Assembly (NCBI RefSeq): GCF_001418015.1
Contig: NZ_LIQG01000026.1
Coordinates: forward strand, 1,116,001-1,180,000
Source of the DNA: Lacinutrix mariniflava
GTDB taxonomy: Bacteria; Bacteroidota; Bacteroidia; Flavobacteriales; Flavobacteriaceae
DNA length: 64,000 bases
Direction of reading: 5' to 3'
The translations under genes and the position numbers were made by a program. This document shows, one piece after another, positions 34,095 through 42,481 of this stretch (positions are counted from its first letter, which is position 1; the number at the start of each line of letters is the position of its first letter). The notes under the pieces are model-generated. The model saw only the letters and a program-made list of their open reading frames with translations. It was not told the origin of the DNA and made no database searches.

Positions 34095-34180
34095 GATTTT
34101 TTCTTGAGAGTTGGTTACTCTCTTAAAAATTATTGATTAATAGCGATGAAAAGCCTCAAATTTATTTGAGGCTTTTTTTT
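34095..34180 (+). ncRNA. Candidate small RNA A
   Basis: No open frame is present. A -7 box (34082-34089) is followed by a 6-bp stem GAGAGT/ACTCTC (34106-34122), the motif GATTAATAGCGAT (34135-34147), and a terminator with stem GCCTCAAAT/ATTTGAGGC (34153-34172) and eight T. The same order occurs in element B. The RNA would be about 85 nt. Whether it is a known family such as Flavo-1 cannot be decided without a covariance search. Confidence 0.5.
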
Positions 34181-34312
34181 ATGCCTTTAATTATATAAAA
34201 TGATATTCTTCTTCTTTAAACAACCGATTAGCGTTTATTTGTGCTTTTAGTCGATTATAATGATGTTTTTCTCTTAGAATATTAAAATAGGAGACAAAAG
34301 TTGGAAATTTGT

Positions 34313-34392
34313 CTTAAGTTTTTTTGATGTGAGATCTACTCATATATAGAAAGATTAATAGCGATTAAAAGCCCAGGAGACTGGGCTTTTAT
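34313..34392 (+). ncRNA. Candidate small RNA B, paralogue of A
   Basis: Follows a weaker box GAAATTTG (34304-34311). It has a short stem TGAG/CTCA (34330-34342), the motif GATTAATAGCGAT (34353-34365) and a terminator with a perfect 10-bp stem AAAAGCCCAG/CTGGGCTTTT and GAGA loop (34367-34390). Distance from box to motif is 42 nt versus 46 in A. The terminator also serves purE on the minus strand, where it lies right after its stop. Confidence 0.45.
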
Positions 34393-34400
34393 ATTTTACA

Positions 34401-34883
34401 CTATTTTATGTTCTTAGAAGCTGCTTCTACCTTAAGTTTTAATTCTTCTTTATAAGCTACTATTTTTTCTAATATAATTGTATCACTAGATCCAATTATT
34501 TGTGCTGCTAAAATGCCTGCGTTTTTTGCACCATTTAATGCTACTGTTGCTACAGGTACACCTCCTGGCATTTGTAAAATAGATAATATTGAATCCCAAC
34601 CATCTATAGAGTTTCTGCTTTTTACAGGAACTCCAATAATAGGTAAAGGAGATAAAGATGCTACCATTCCTGGTAAATGTGCTGCACCTCCTGCGCCAGC
34701 AATAATTACTTTTATACCACGTGTATGTGCGTTTTTACTGTAATCGAATAATTTTTCTGGTGTTCTGTGTGCCGAAACGATATCTACTTCAACTTCTATA
34801 TCAAAGCTTTTTAAAATGTCTATTGCTTCTTGCATTACTGGAAGGTCGCTATCGCTTCCCATTATTACGCCTACTTTGCTCAT
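34401..34883 (-). CDS. purE: 5-(carboxyamino)imidazole ribonucleotide mutase
   Basis: 160 aa from the ATG at 34883. The frame is open 80 codons further upstream, but the typical start KVGVIMGSDSDLPVM and the -7 box at 34918-34925 place the start here. Class I PurE motifs: GSDSD, SAHRTPEK and AGAGGAAHLPGM. It converts N5-CAIR to CAIR in purine synthesis. Its partner purK is at 41180-42334 and not adjacent. Confidence 0.95.
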   Translation of the reverse strand: MSKVGVIMGSDSDLPVMQEAIDILKSFDIEVEVDIVSAHRTPEKLFDYSKNAHTRGIKVIIAGAGGAAHLPGMVASLSPLPIIGVPVKSRNSIDGWDSILSILQMPGGVPVATVALNGAKNAGILAAQIIGSSDTIILEKIVAYKEELKLKVEAASKNIK

Positions 34884-34917
34884 AATTATTGATAAAAAAT
34901 TATATTTTATATATACA

Positions 34918-34925
34918 CAAAAATA
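34918..34925 (-). promoter_or_regulatory. -7 promoter element of purE
   Basis: Minus strand TATTTTTG; start site near 34913, leader about 30 nt. Supports the PurE start at 34883. Confidence 0.6.
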
Positions 34926-34988
34926 CAGTTTTGAAATGTTATTTTTTGGCTTTTTAAAATATAAAATTTTGATTTTAGTAATGAATTT

Positions 34989-35010
34989 ATTAGGTTCGAT
35001 ATAACCTAAT
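34989..35010. promoter_or_regulatory. 22-bp dyad upstream of the hydrolase-LuxR operon
   Basis: ATTAGGTT (34989-34996) and AACCTAAT (35003-35010) form a perfect inverted repeat with a 6-nt spacer, 10 bp before the hydrolase ATG. Size and symmetry suit a LuxR-type operator, or a 5' hairpin. Confidence 0.6.
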
Positions 35011-35019
35011 CTATTAAAA

Positions 35020-35787
35020 ATGAACTTTAAAGTCGCTATTGGCAATAAGAGAGGTGCATTAATTTGTATACATGGTAATTCCTCTTCCTCTAATATATTT
35101 GATACAATTGTATCGGAATACACTAAATATAGTATAACATTACCAGGGCATGAAGTTGATAAGTATTGTGTTAAAGAAAATGCAGATTACTCACTAACTA
35201 AATATAAAGAACAACTTATTTCATTTATTAACGCATTAAATGTTCCTGTATTTTTAATAGGAAATTCCCTAGGTGGTCATTTAGCTATAGAAATCGCTCA
35301 TGAGATTAATGCTTTGAAAGGTTTAATGATTTTTGGTGCTCCTCCAGTAGAGAAGCCTATTAATTTTGAAGAAGCTTTTTTACCGGTTGAAGCACTACAA
35401 ACGTTCTTAACTCCAAATCCAGATGAAGCCGCTGTACTTGAAGCTTGTAAAGTTACTTTGTCTAATCAAAACCATTTAGAAATAGTAAAGGGTTATTTTA
35501 ATGATACAGATCCATTAGTTAGGTCTCATACTGCTAATGATATTATGAGTGGTAATTGGAGTGATCAAAGAGAATTGTTCGTGAGTTTAAAGTGTAATAA
35601 ATATATAATTCATGGGTTGCAGGATCCTTCGGTTAACATAGAATACTTAAAAAAAGTTGTTAACGCCTGTAGTATACATTGCGAATTAATTACTATCGAT
35701 AAATGTGGACATTATCCTAGTTTGGAACAGCCTAAAATATTAAATACTACACTTAGTAAAGTGTGCGATAATGTATTCGCAATATGA
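35020..35787 (+). CDS. Alpha/beta hydrolase
   Basis: 255 aa, no signal peptide. HGNSSSS oxyanion region near residue 18, nucleophile Ser83 in GNSLGGH, acid region GLQDPSVN, and His231 in DKCGHYPSL. The fold is that of esterases, lactonases and haloalkane dehalogenase-like enzymes; the substrate is unknown. It overlaps a LuxR-type regulator gene by 4 bp (ATGA), so enzyme and regulator are made together, and a lactone or ester ligand shared by both is a possible explanation, though only inference. Confidence 0.85.
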   Translation: MNFKVAIGNKRGALICIHGNSSSSNIFDTIVSEYTKYSITLPGHEVDKYCVKENADYSLTKYKEQLISFINALNVPVFLIGNSLGGHLAIEIAHEINALKGLMIFGAPPVEKPINFEEAFLPVEALQTFLTPNPDEAAVLEACKVTLSNQNHLEIVKGYFNDTDPLVRSHTANDIMSGNWSDQRELFVSLKCNKYIIHGLQDPSVNIEYLKKVVNACSIHCELITIDKCGHYPSLEQPKILNTTLSKVCDNVFAI

Positions 35788-36482
35788 GTGTTTTAAATGA
35801 AAAAGAATTTTTAATAACTAATCAACAATTCGCATTTAAACTACGCGATTTGTTTTTAACTAATCGCGATTTATTTAATGAGCTAGAAGAGTATTTGCCT
35901 TATAGTATTCATGTTAATAATAAAGAAACATTAGACTTAGTTTATTGTAATGATAAGTTGTTGAGTAAAGGTCCAGAAATGGTAACGCTTAAAGAAGTTG
36001 GAGCGACTTACCTGGATAAAATATCGTGTCCTAAACTATTAAACTTAGCTAAGAAAAAAGCAAAACAATTTAAAATTAATCAAGATTTTAATGAAGTAGT
36101 ATCTTATCCTCAACATCTTCAGGTAAGCGATAAAATGACTTTTTTTTATTCTAATAAGCTTCATTTAAATTCAGAATATTTTTTTAATATCTCAAACTTT
36201 ATGGACGATTTAGGTGCTTTGGGGAGTGTTTTTAATTCTATATTTATAGTGTTGCAAAAATCAAATATTGATTGGCAATGTTTTCAGAGTTTAACCAAAA
36301 GAGAAAAAGAAATATTAGATTTATTAGGACAAGGACAATCAACAAAAGTAATCTCAGAACAATTATTTATTTCCGAACGAACAGTGTCTACTCATAGAAA
36401 AAATATTTACTTTAAAACAGGGTGTAAAAATATAGTAGAGTTAATAAATTTTAATTTGGCTTTGAAAGTATTGAAGTTGTAG
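35784..36482 (+). CDS. LuxR-family transcriptional regulator
   Basis: 232 aa. C-terminal HTH (about 175-230) with LTKREKEILDLLGQGQSTKVISEQLFISERTVSTHRKNIYFKTG, the LuxR/FixJ signature. The N-terminal 160 residues are not a receiver domain (no Asp/Lys pattern) and not a clear autoinducer domain. Downstream is a terminator (36512-36539); a dyad that may be its operator lies before the hydrolase start. Confidence 0.85.
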   Translation: MSVLNEKEFLITNQQFAFKLRDLFLTNRDLFNELEEYLPYSIHVNNKETLDLVYCNDKLLSKGPEMVTLKEVGATYLDKISCPKLLNLAKKKAKQFKINQDFNEVVSYPQHLQVSDKMTFFYSNKLHLNSEYFFNISNFMDDLGALGSVFNSIFIVLQKSNIDWQCFQSLTKREKEILDLLGQGQSTKVISEQLFISERTVSTHRKNIYFKTGCKNIVELINFNLALKVLKL

Positions 36483-36511
36483 GTTCTATTTTTGAAAGTG
36501 TTTTTGTAGTT

Positions 36512-36539
36512 AAATACCCTCTAAAGGGTATTTTTTTTG
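36512..36539 (+). terminator. Terminator of the hydrolase-LuxR operon
   Basis: AAATACCCT (36512-36520) pairs with AGGGTATTT (36525-36533), CTAA loop, followed by a T-run. Confidence 0.85.
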
Positions 36540-36613
36540 TTCAATTTTTTCTAAAATTTGTTGTGGAATTTAAACCTCTGCATCAATAATGTTTTTTGCA
36601 ATTATTTAACCAA

Positions 36614-36649
36614 TGCATTTCGTGATATATAACCTGCATTTCGTGACAT
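36614..36649 (+). promoter_or_regulatory. Direct repeats spaced 21 bp, candidate LytTR binding site
   Basis: TGCATTTCGTGATAT (36614-36628) and TGCATTTCGTGACAT (36635-36649) differ in one base and start 21 bp apart, two helical turns. The rest of the 288-bp gap before the T9SS gene shows no gene. LytTR regulators bind direct repeats with this spacing and one is encoded in the same locus (39754-41178). Confidence 0.6.
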
Positions 36650-36770
36650 TTATTTCCATAAGCCTTGATTTTGTTGCAGTTTTGATTTGCTATTAATCAA
36701 TTATTTTAAAGCCCTTTGCTTGAATTTAAGTCGAGGGTTTTAATTAAAAATGTAACTAATAACTATATAT

Positions 36771-37799
36771 ATGAAACTAAAAATTACTTTATTATGTCTT
36801 GCAATTTCTGCAATTTTGAATGGACAAACAACAGATGTTATAACCACAGGATTAAACAATGTTCAAGATTTGTATTTTGTTGGTAACGAACTCTATATCG
36901 CTAATTATCCGGGAGGAATATTAAAAGCGAATATATCTGTTAGTAATCCTACACCAACTGTTGTAGCGAACCACATGAATATTTTAACAGTATTAGAAAA
37001 TTCAAACATATTATATGCTGCCGGAAATGGACCTGGAGTAGAAAATTTCACTTTGGGAGGAGCGAGTAATGGTGGTTTTAGTGTCACTAGTAATGTAAGT
37101 TCAATAGTAATTAATAATAACGATATGTTTATTGCACTTAAAGATCAGATGAAAATTGTTAAAAAAGATTTAACTAATACATCTCAAGTAGTAGATTATC
37201 TAAATGTTACTAGGCCAAACGATTTATGTTTGGTTGGTAGTACATTATATATTGCAGAAGGAGATAGTGAGACTGTTTCTAAAATAGATATTAGTAGTGA
37301 TAATCCAACTTTAACTAATGTAATAACAAATATTGGCCAGCCTACACAAGCCATAGAAGTTTTAAATAATTATCTATATGTAGCAGTTAGTTATCCAAGT
37401 ATTATCTACAGAGTAGATTTATTAAGTTCTAATCCTACTTTAGAGCAAATAGCAACAATGTCAAACGAAATAGGAGCTTTAAGAGCAAACGGGAACGACT
37501 TGTATATTGGGAATTCAAACGTTATAAAAAAATTAGATTTGAATACACTCTCAACAAGAGATAATAATGTTTTAGAAGCTTCAATAAATCTCTACCCAAA
37601 TCCCGTAACAAACACCTTAAAAATTGAAACAGACAAAACTATAATTAGTTTACAGTTAAACGATATAAATGGTAAAACTATTTATAAAACCAACCAAGCT
37701 TTAACGCAATTAGATATGAGTACTTATAATTCTGGTTTGTATTTTATGAAAATAGAAACTGAGGCCGGTGTGAGTGTGAAGAAGGTTGTGAAGGAGTAA
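36771..37799 (+). CDS. T9SS type A cargo protein with beta-propeller-like body
   Basis: 342 aa. Signal peptide (LLCLAISAILNGQ), body of repeated short strand blocks such as NNVQDLYFVGNELYIANY, SSNPTL and IYRVDLLSSNPTL that suggest a beta-propeller, and a C-terminal type IX sorting domain starting near residue 270 (INLYPNPVTNTLKIE) ending in SGLYFMKIETEAGVSVKKVVKE. Likely surface-exposed or secreted. No enzyme motif. First gene after the 21-bp-spaced direct repeats. Confidence 0.85.
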   Translation: MKLKITLLCLAISAILNGQTTDVITTGLNNVQDLYFVGNELYIANYPGGILKANISVSNPTPTVVANHMNILTVLENSNILYAAGNGPGVENFTLGGASNGGFSVTSNVSSIVINNNDMFIALKDQMKIVKKDLTNTSQVVDYLNVTRPNDLCLVGSTLYIAEGDSETVSKIDISSDNPTLTNVITNIGQPTQAIEVLNNYLYVAVSYPSIIYRVDLLSSNPTLEQIATMSNEIGALRANGNDLYIGNSNVIKKLDLNTLSTRDNNVLEASINLYPNPVTNTLKIETDKTIISLQLNDINGKTIYKTNQALTQLDMSTYNSGLYFMKIETEAGVSVKKVVKE

Positions 37800-37865
37800 C
37801 CTAATTTAACAACTAAATTTTATTGCAAATTTTATACTATTAATTAATTTAATACAGCAATACCT

Positions 37866-39359
37866 ATGAAAAATTTAAAAATTTTATTTGTGCTTTGTTT
37901 ATTTGTTTTTAAGGGATTTGGGCAAGATTCTAGTGAAACTATTATCGAATATAAAAAAGCATTATTTAATTACGAACTTTTAGTTTTAAGTGAGCTTCAG
38001 GAATATAATTTTGGAAATGATTCAGGTTATTTTGCTGTGCAGCCTAAATTAATGAATGAAAAAATAAAAGATATATTTAACACTGTAGTTTTGGCTAATA
38101 AAGACAGGGCTACTAATGGTACATCAGTAGGATATCAACAAAATAAAGATAAAGGTACTATTTCTGTTAATGCAAATTTTAATCTTACACAAAATTACAA
38201 CCATTTTTTAAAACTAGGTATAAACGGAAGTGGTAGTTCTACTTTTGGTTTATTCGAAAATGACTCGTGGAATAAAGGTGTTGGAGGTAATATAGGTTAT
38301 TTGTATAAAATTAATAATAGCACAGTTTATTATAGCTCTGAAGATGCAAGAAGTAGTGGTTTAAAAAGAATTGAACATATCTATTCTAAAATAAAATTAT
38401 ACCATAAAGTTTTAAAAGAATTTGAGAAAACTAATAAAGGTGAAAGTACTATCGCTTTTCTTAAGAAATTTAAAAATGTTAATTCTGAAGTTGTAAACGA
38501 TAATATAAGAAATGATATAATAAAATTAACCAAAAAGCTAACAGAATTGAATTCAGATAAAAAAGATTTCTTTAATAAAGTAAATCTTAGTGAAGAATTA
38601 GAAAGTATTTTAGAGAAATATGAAAATGACTTAAGTGATGAGAAACTTGCTGCTGATGATTTTGTGAAAAATCAATTCTATGAATTTGACAAAAAAAACG
38701 ATATAACTTATGGTTATAGAATGAGTTGGTTTGATGTTGATTTATCTTTAAGTAATCAAACATTTAAATTTAATGAAGATAATATTAGTAAAGAAATTGA
38801 CACTGTAGCTTTTAAAAATTTAGCTGTCGATAAAGAGCTCAATAAGTTAAGAGTAGGTTTGTCTGGAAGTTATAATTATACACTTAAATCTCAAAATTAT
38901 ATTTTTTATTTAAAAACAGGAATAGGTTTTAATAGTGGCTCGTTTTTGGGCAGTAATATTATAGATGGAACACCCGAGATTGATAAAAACCTAACTATAT
39001 TCGATGAGTCAAATGATGAGAATGAGGAGGCTAAAGGAAGTTTTGAATCGATAAAAAGAAATTTAGAATATGGAAATTTTGATTTTTATACAGCATTATT
39101 TTTTGGAAAGAATCAAAAGTTTGGAGTAAATATTAATTTACGACATAGTTATTTGGTAAACAAGCCAGAAGATGTGTTTTATAAAAATAATTTTACAGCA
39201 CTCGTTGGGCCAATTTTTAAAGCAATAGGTTCAGATGGTAAAGGAGCTATTTTAGGTATTGATTTTGGATTTGAAGATGCTTTTTATAAAACTAAAATTA
39301 ACGATAATTTTACAGCTAGATTAAGAGTTGGAATTCCATTTAATATTTTCACTAAATAA
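37866..39359 (+). CDS. Outer-membrane barrel-like protein with coiled coil
   Basis: 497 aa. Signal peptide ending FGQD. Residues about 120-300 are charged and helical (KKLTELNSDKKDFFNKVN, coiled coil), flanked by strand-rich segments (SYNYTLKSQNYIFYLKTGIGF and the C-terminal ...ARLRVGIPFNIFTK) typical of barrel edges. I do not recognise a family. It precedes a small protein and the LytTR regulator and probably shares their transcription unit. Confidence 0.55.
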   Translation: MKNLKILFVLCLFVFKGFGQDSSETIIEYKKALFNYELLVLSELQEYNFGNDSGYFAVQPKLMNEKIKDIFNTVVLANKDRATNGTSVGYQQNKDKGTISVNANFNLTQNYNHFLKLGINGSGSSTFGLFENDSWNKGVGGNIGYLYKINNSTVYYSSEDARSSGLKRIEHIYSKIKLYHKVLKEFEKTNKGESTIAFLKKFKNVNSEVVNDNIRNDIIKLTKKLTELNSDKKDFFNKVNLSEELESILEKYENDLSDEKLAADDFVKNQFYEFDKKNDITYGYRMSWFDVDLSLSNQTFKFNEDNISKEIDTVAFKNLAVDKELNKLRVGLSGSYNYTLKSQNYIFYLKTGIGFNSGSFLGSNIIDGTPEIDKNLTIFDESNDENEEAKGSFESIKRNLEYGNFDFYTALFFGKNQKFGVNINLRHSYLVNKPEDVFYKNNFTALVGPIFKAIGSDGKGAILGIDFGFEDAFYKTKINDNFTARLRVGIPFNIFTK

Positions 39360-39401
39360 TAAAATATTATATTTATAAACTAACTAATTAAAACCAAAAG
39401 G

Positions 39402-39749
39402 ATGAAACCATTTAATGCTAAAGTAGAAATTTGTAATGATGAAGCTGAAATAAAAACATTAAAAATTACTTTTTTAAATGTTTCTTCTAAATTGATGGAT
39501 TTTGAAAATTTTGAGATTAAAAATTTTAATGTCAATTTAGAATTAAAATCTATAGTAATTCATATATCAGACACGGTAGGAATTGCAATAGAAGAAGGTA
39601 ATGAAGAATGTGAAATTTTTCGCGATTTTGAAAAGTGTACCGTAGAAGAAGGTTATTTTGCTTTCTTTATAAATGATGATAGTAGTTCTAAAGATATTAG
39701 GCCAAAACAATCAGGAAACGGTGGAGTAGTTGGAGTAACATCTTGTTAA
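39402..39749 (+). CDS. Hypothetical 115-aa protein
   Basis: 115 aa, acidic, no signal peptide, no membrane helix. Ends GNGGVVGVTSC, a glycine-rich tail with a terminal Cys. Strand-rich pattern but no match to a known family that I can see. It is followed 4 bp later by the TTG start of the LytTR gene, so the two are translated together. Confidence 0.55.
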   Translation: MKPFNAKVEICNDEAEIKTLKITFLNVSSKLMDFENFEIKNFNVNLELKSIVIHISDTVGIAIEEGNEECEIFRDFEKCTVEEGYFAFFINDDSSSKDIRPKQSGNGGVVGVTSC

Positions 39750-39753
39750 GTTT

Positions 39754-41178
39754 TTGAAAAAACTAATATTTATACTACTTACACAATTTGTTTTCGCCCA
39801 ACAAATGCCAATAGATTCAATCTCATACGAGTATTTCTACGAGAAAGAGTTGCAACAAATTGTAAAATTAAAACAACAGTTTAAAAGCAAACCATTTAAT
39901 GCCAAAAAGCAGTTTGAAATAGCCGAAACCTACCAACGTATTAACTGCGAAGATTCTGCTTACGCAACTTATTACAAAATATACGAGCACGAAAAAGTTG
40001 CTAGAACATTTAAAACTGAAGAGTATAAAGAACTGCTATTCCAATTACATAAAGTAGAAACAAGTAAGCATAATTACGATAAAGAAACACGTCGTTTTTT
40101 AAACGAATTAATATTACTTTCTAAAAACGATAGTAACGATAAGTGGAGAGCTAAAACAGATCAAGAATTAGCAATTGATTATTTTGTAGATTCTTCTAAT
40201 TACAAAGTTGGTTACTCAAAATTGTTGGCAGTACAACATTCTAATTATTACAAAAATAATAAGGAGTTTAAAGCAGCAACATTATCTACGTTAGGTAATT
40301 TTAGTATTACATTAAAAAATTATGAGACAGCTTCAAGTTTGTTAAATGAGTGTTATCTAATTGCAACACAAAATGAAGATCATCTACATCAATCGTATGC
40401 TAAAATTAACATGGCAGTTAATCAATTGTATCAACAAAATTATTTAGCTGCTATCAATAATTTAAATGAAGTTGAAACGATTCCAAATAAAAAGTATTTA
40501 GTTAAAATAAACAGAATTGTACACAGGCTTAAAAAGCGAGTTTATGATAGTATTAATGATGTTGAGAATGTAAAAATTCAAACATTGTATGTTCAAAAAT
40601 ACGATAGTTTAGTAGATGACTTCAGGAAAAACAGTAATTTCTATGAGATAGATGTTGCCTTTCAAACTAAAGAAAAAGACAAAAAAATTAAAGAATTAGA
40701 TTTGCTTCAAGAGGCTTCAAAAAAGAATAGAATAGTATTTGGTGTTTTGCTGTTTCTGGTTTTCTTATTAGCTTTATATTCATTTGTAAGATGGAAGAAG
40801 TCAGATAGAAATAAGAAGCTTTTAGATGCAGAAAATAGAAATTTAGGGATAGAAAATGAAAAAACGAAAACAGAATTAGAAACGGTAAAGTCCTTAGTAA
40901 CTAACGATTATATTCTACTAAAAAATAAGTCTAAGGTCTATTTAAGTGAGTTGATTTATGTAAAATCCGATGGTCACTATTTGAATTTATTTACAACCGC
41001 CAAAAAGGAATTTGTGAGAGGTAAAGTTTCGGAAATTGAAAAACAACTACCACCAAACTTTGTAAAATGCCATAGGTCTTATATTGTCAATCAAAATTTT
41101 ATAAAACAATTTTCAAGCACAGAAGTTTTTATGGAAAACGGTGAGGCAATCCCATTATCTAGAGGTTTTAAATTCTAA
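39754..41178 (+). CDS. TPR-containing LytTR transcriptional regulator with membrane helix
   Basis: 474 aa, TTG start 4 bp after the previous stop, giving a signal/anchor (KKLIFILLTQFVFAQ). Periplasmic helical TPR-like repeats up to about residue 320, a membrane helix (about 327-348, VFGVLLFLVFLLALYSF), a coiled coil, and a cytoplasmic LytTR DNA-binding domain (about 390-474) with LIYVKSDGHYLNL, KCHRSYIVN and IPLSRGFKF. Thus a one-protein sensor and DNA-binding protein. It converges on purK with a 1-bp gap. Confidence 0.88.
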   Translation: MKKLIFILLTQFVFAQQMPIDSISYEYFYEKELQQIVKLKQQFKSKPFNAKKQFEIAETYQRINCEDSAYATYYKIYEHEKVARTFKTEEYKELLFQLHKVETSKHNYDKETRRFLNELILLSKNDSNDKWRAKTDQELAIDYFVDSSNYKVGYSKLLAVQHSNYYKNNKEFKAATLSTLGNFSITLKNYETASSLLNECYLIATQNEDHLHQSYAKINMAVNQLYQQNYLAAINNLNEVETIPNKKYLVKINRIVHRLKKRVYDSINDVENVKIQTLYVQKYDSLVDDFRKNSNFYEIDVAFQTKEKDKKIKELDLLQEASKKNRIVFGVLLFLVFLLALYSFVRWKKSDRNKKLLDAENRNLGIENEKTKTELETVKSLVTNDYILLKNKSKVYLSELIYVKSDGHYLNLFTTAKKEFVRGKVSEIEKQLPPNFVKCHRSYIVNQNFIKQFSSTEVFMENGEAIPLSRGFKF

Positions 41179-41179
41179 A

Positions 41180-42334
41180 TTACTTTGCAATCACTTTTAT
41201 AGTATTCTTAACTTCTTCAGCAATTTTACGTGCTGTATTTAAATCTTCATTTACAATAGTAACATGTCCCATTTTACGAAACGGTCGTGTTTGCTTTTTA
41301 CCATAAATATGCGGCGTTACACCATCCATTTTCATGATTTCTGCAATGTTTTCGTAAATAACATCACCAGTATAACCTTCTGCGCCAACTAGGTTAACCA
41401 TAATGCCACCAACTTTACTTTCGGTTTTGCCTAACGGTAAATTTAAAATGGCACGAATATGTTGTTCAAATTGAGAAGTATAACTCGCTTCTATAGTTTG
41501 GTGTCCAGAATTATGTGGTCTTGGTGCAACTTCGTTTATTAAAATATCGTCGTTTTGAGTTTGAAACATTTCTACAGCCAAAAGACCAACATGATTAAAA
41601 GCTGCGGATACTTTTAAAGCAATATCTTGTGCTTTTTTAGCAACGTCCTCAGGAATTCTAGCAGGACAAATTACATACTCTACTTGGTTGGCTTCTGGGT
41701 GAAACTCCATTTCCACAACAGGATACGTTTTTACGTCTCCATCTGGGTTACGGGCAACAATAACAGCAAGTTCGTTTTTAAAATCGATAAGTTCTTCAGT
41801 AATACATTCACCTTTAGGTAAATCTTTTAAGTCGTACATCGTGCGTATCATTTTCACACCTGTACCATCATAGCCAAACTGTGCGCTTTTCCAAACAAAC
41901 GGAAATTTTAATCCGCCATTTAAAACAGCATCTTCAATTTCGGAAGCATAAGCAAATCTTGAAAATTCCGAAGTCGGTAAATTCTTATCTAAATAAAATA
42001 ATTTCTGCTTTGCTTTATTCTGAATGATTCTTAAATTTTTAGAACTAGGATATACTTTTACACCTTCCTTTTCTAATTTTTCAAGTGCATCAACATTAAC
42101 GTTTTCAATCTCGAAAGTTAATACGTCTACTTGTTTTCCAAAGTTGTAAACGGTATCAAAATCCATTAAATCACCTTGTGTAAATGCATTGCATGCCATT
42201 TTAGAAGGCGCTTCATCACTAGGGTCTAAAACGTAAGTTTGGATATCGAATTTTCTAGTGTTGTAAAGCATCATTTTGCCTAGTTGTCCACCACCAAGAA
42301 TACCTAATTTAAAATTTGAAGAGAAATAGTTCAT
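41180..42334 (-). CDS. purK: 5-(carboxyamino)imidazole ribonucleotide synthase
   Basis: 384 aa. ATP-grasp enzyme: N-terminal KLGILGGGQLGKMMLY, ATP-grasp core FVWKSAQFGYDGTGV and EVAPRPHNSGHQTIEA. Makes N5-CAIR from AIR, bicarbonate and ATP, the step before PurE. The -7 box at 42379-42386 gives a leader of about 40 nt. Its stop is adjacent to the stop of the LytTR gene, so transcripts from both strands overlap at the 3' ends. Confidence 0.95.
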   Translation of the reverse strand: MNYFSSNFKLGILGGGQLGKMMLYNTRKFDIQTYVLDPSDEAPSKMACNAFTQGDLMDFDTVYNFGKQVDVLTFEIENVNVDALEKLEKEGVKVYPSSKNLRIIQNKAKQKLFYLDKNLPTSEFSRFAYASEIEDAVLNGGLKFPFVWKSAQFGYDGTGVKMIRTMYDLKDLPKGECITEELIDFKNELAVIVARNPDGDVKTYPVVEMEFHPEANQVEYVICPARIPEDVAKKAQDIALKVSAAFNHVGLLAVEMFQTQNDDILINEVAPRPHNSGHQTIEASYTSQFEQHIRAILNLPLGKTESKVGGIMVNLVGAEGYTGDVIYENIAEIMKMDGVTPHIYGKKQTRPFRKMGHVTIVNEDLNTARKIAEEVKNTIKVIAK

Positions 42335-42378
42335 TACGTTGCCACGAAAGTGGTAATCTTTAAGTTAAAAATATCAAA

Positions 42379-42386
42379 CAAAAGTA
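42379..42386 (-). promoter_or_regulatory. -7 promoter element of purK
   Basis: Minus strand TACTTTTG matches TAnnTTTG; start site near 42374. Confidence 0.6.
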
Positions 42387-42451
42387 CAATATAAAACACA
42401 AAAACGACCTAAAATGATAAGTCAAAAATCGTATATCGATTAACAAATACG

Positions 42452-42459
42452 TATCTTTG
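42452..42459 (+). promoter_or_regulatory. -7 promoter element of hpt-adk
   Basis: TATCTTTG matches TAnnTTTG; start site near 42465, about 17 nt before the ATG at 42482. Confidence 0.65.
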
Positions 42460-42481
42460 CCACTTTCATAAAACGAATATA

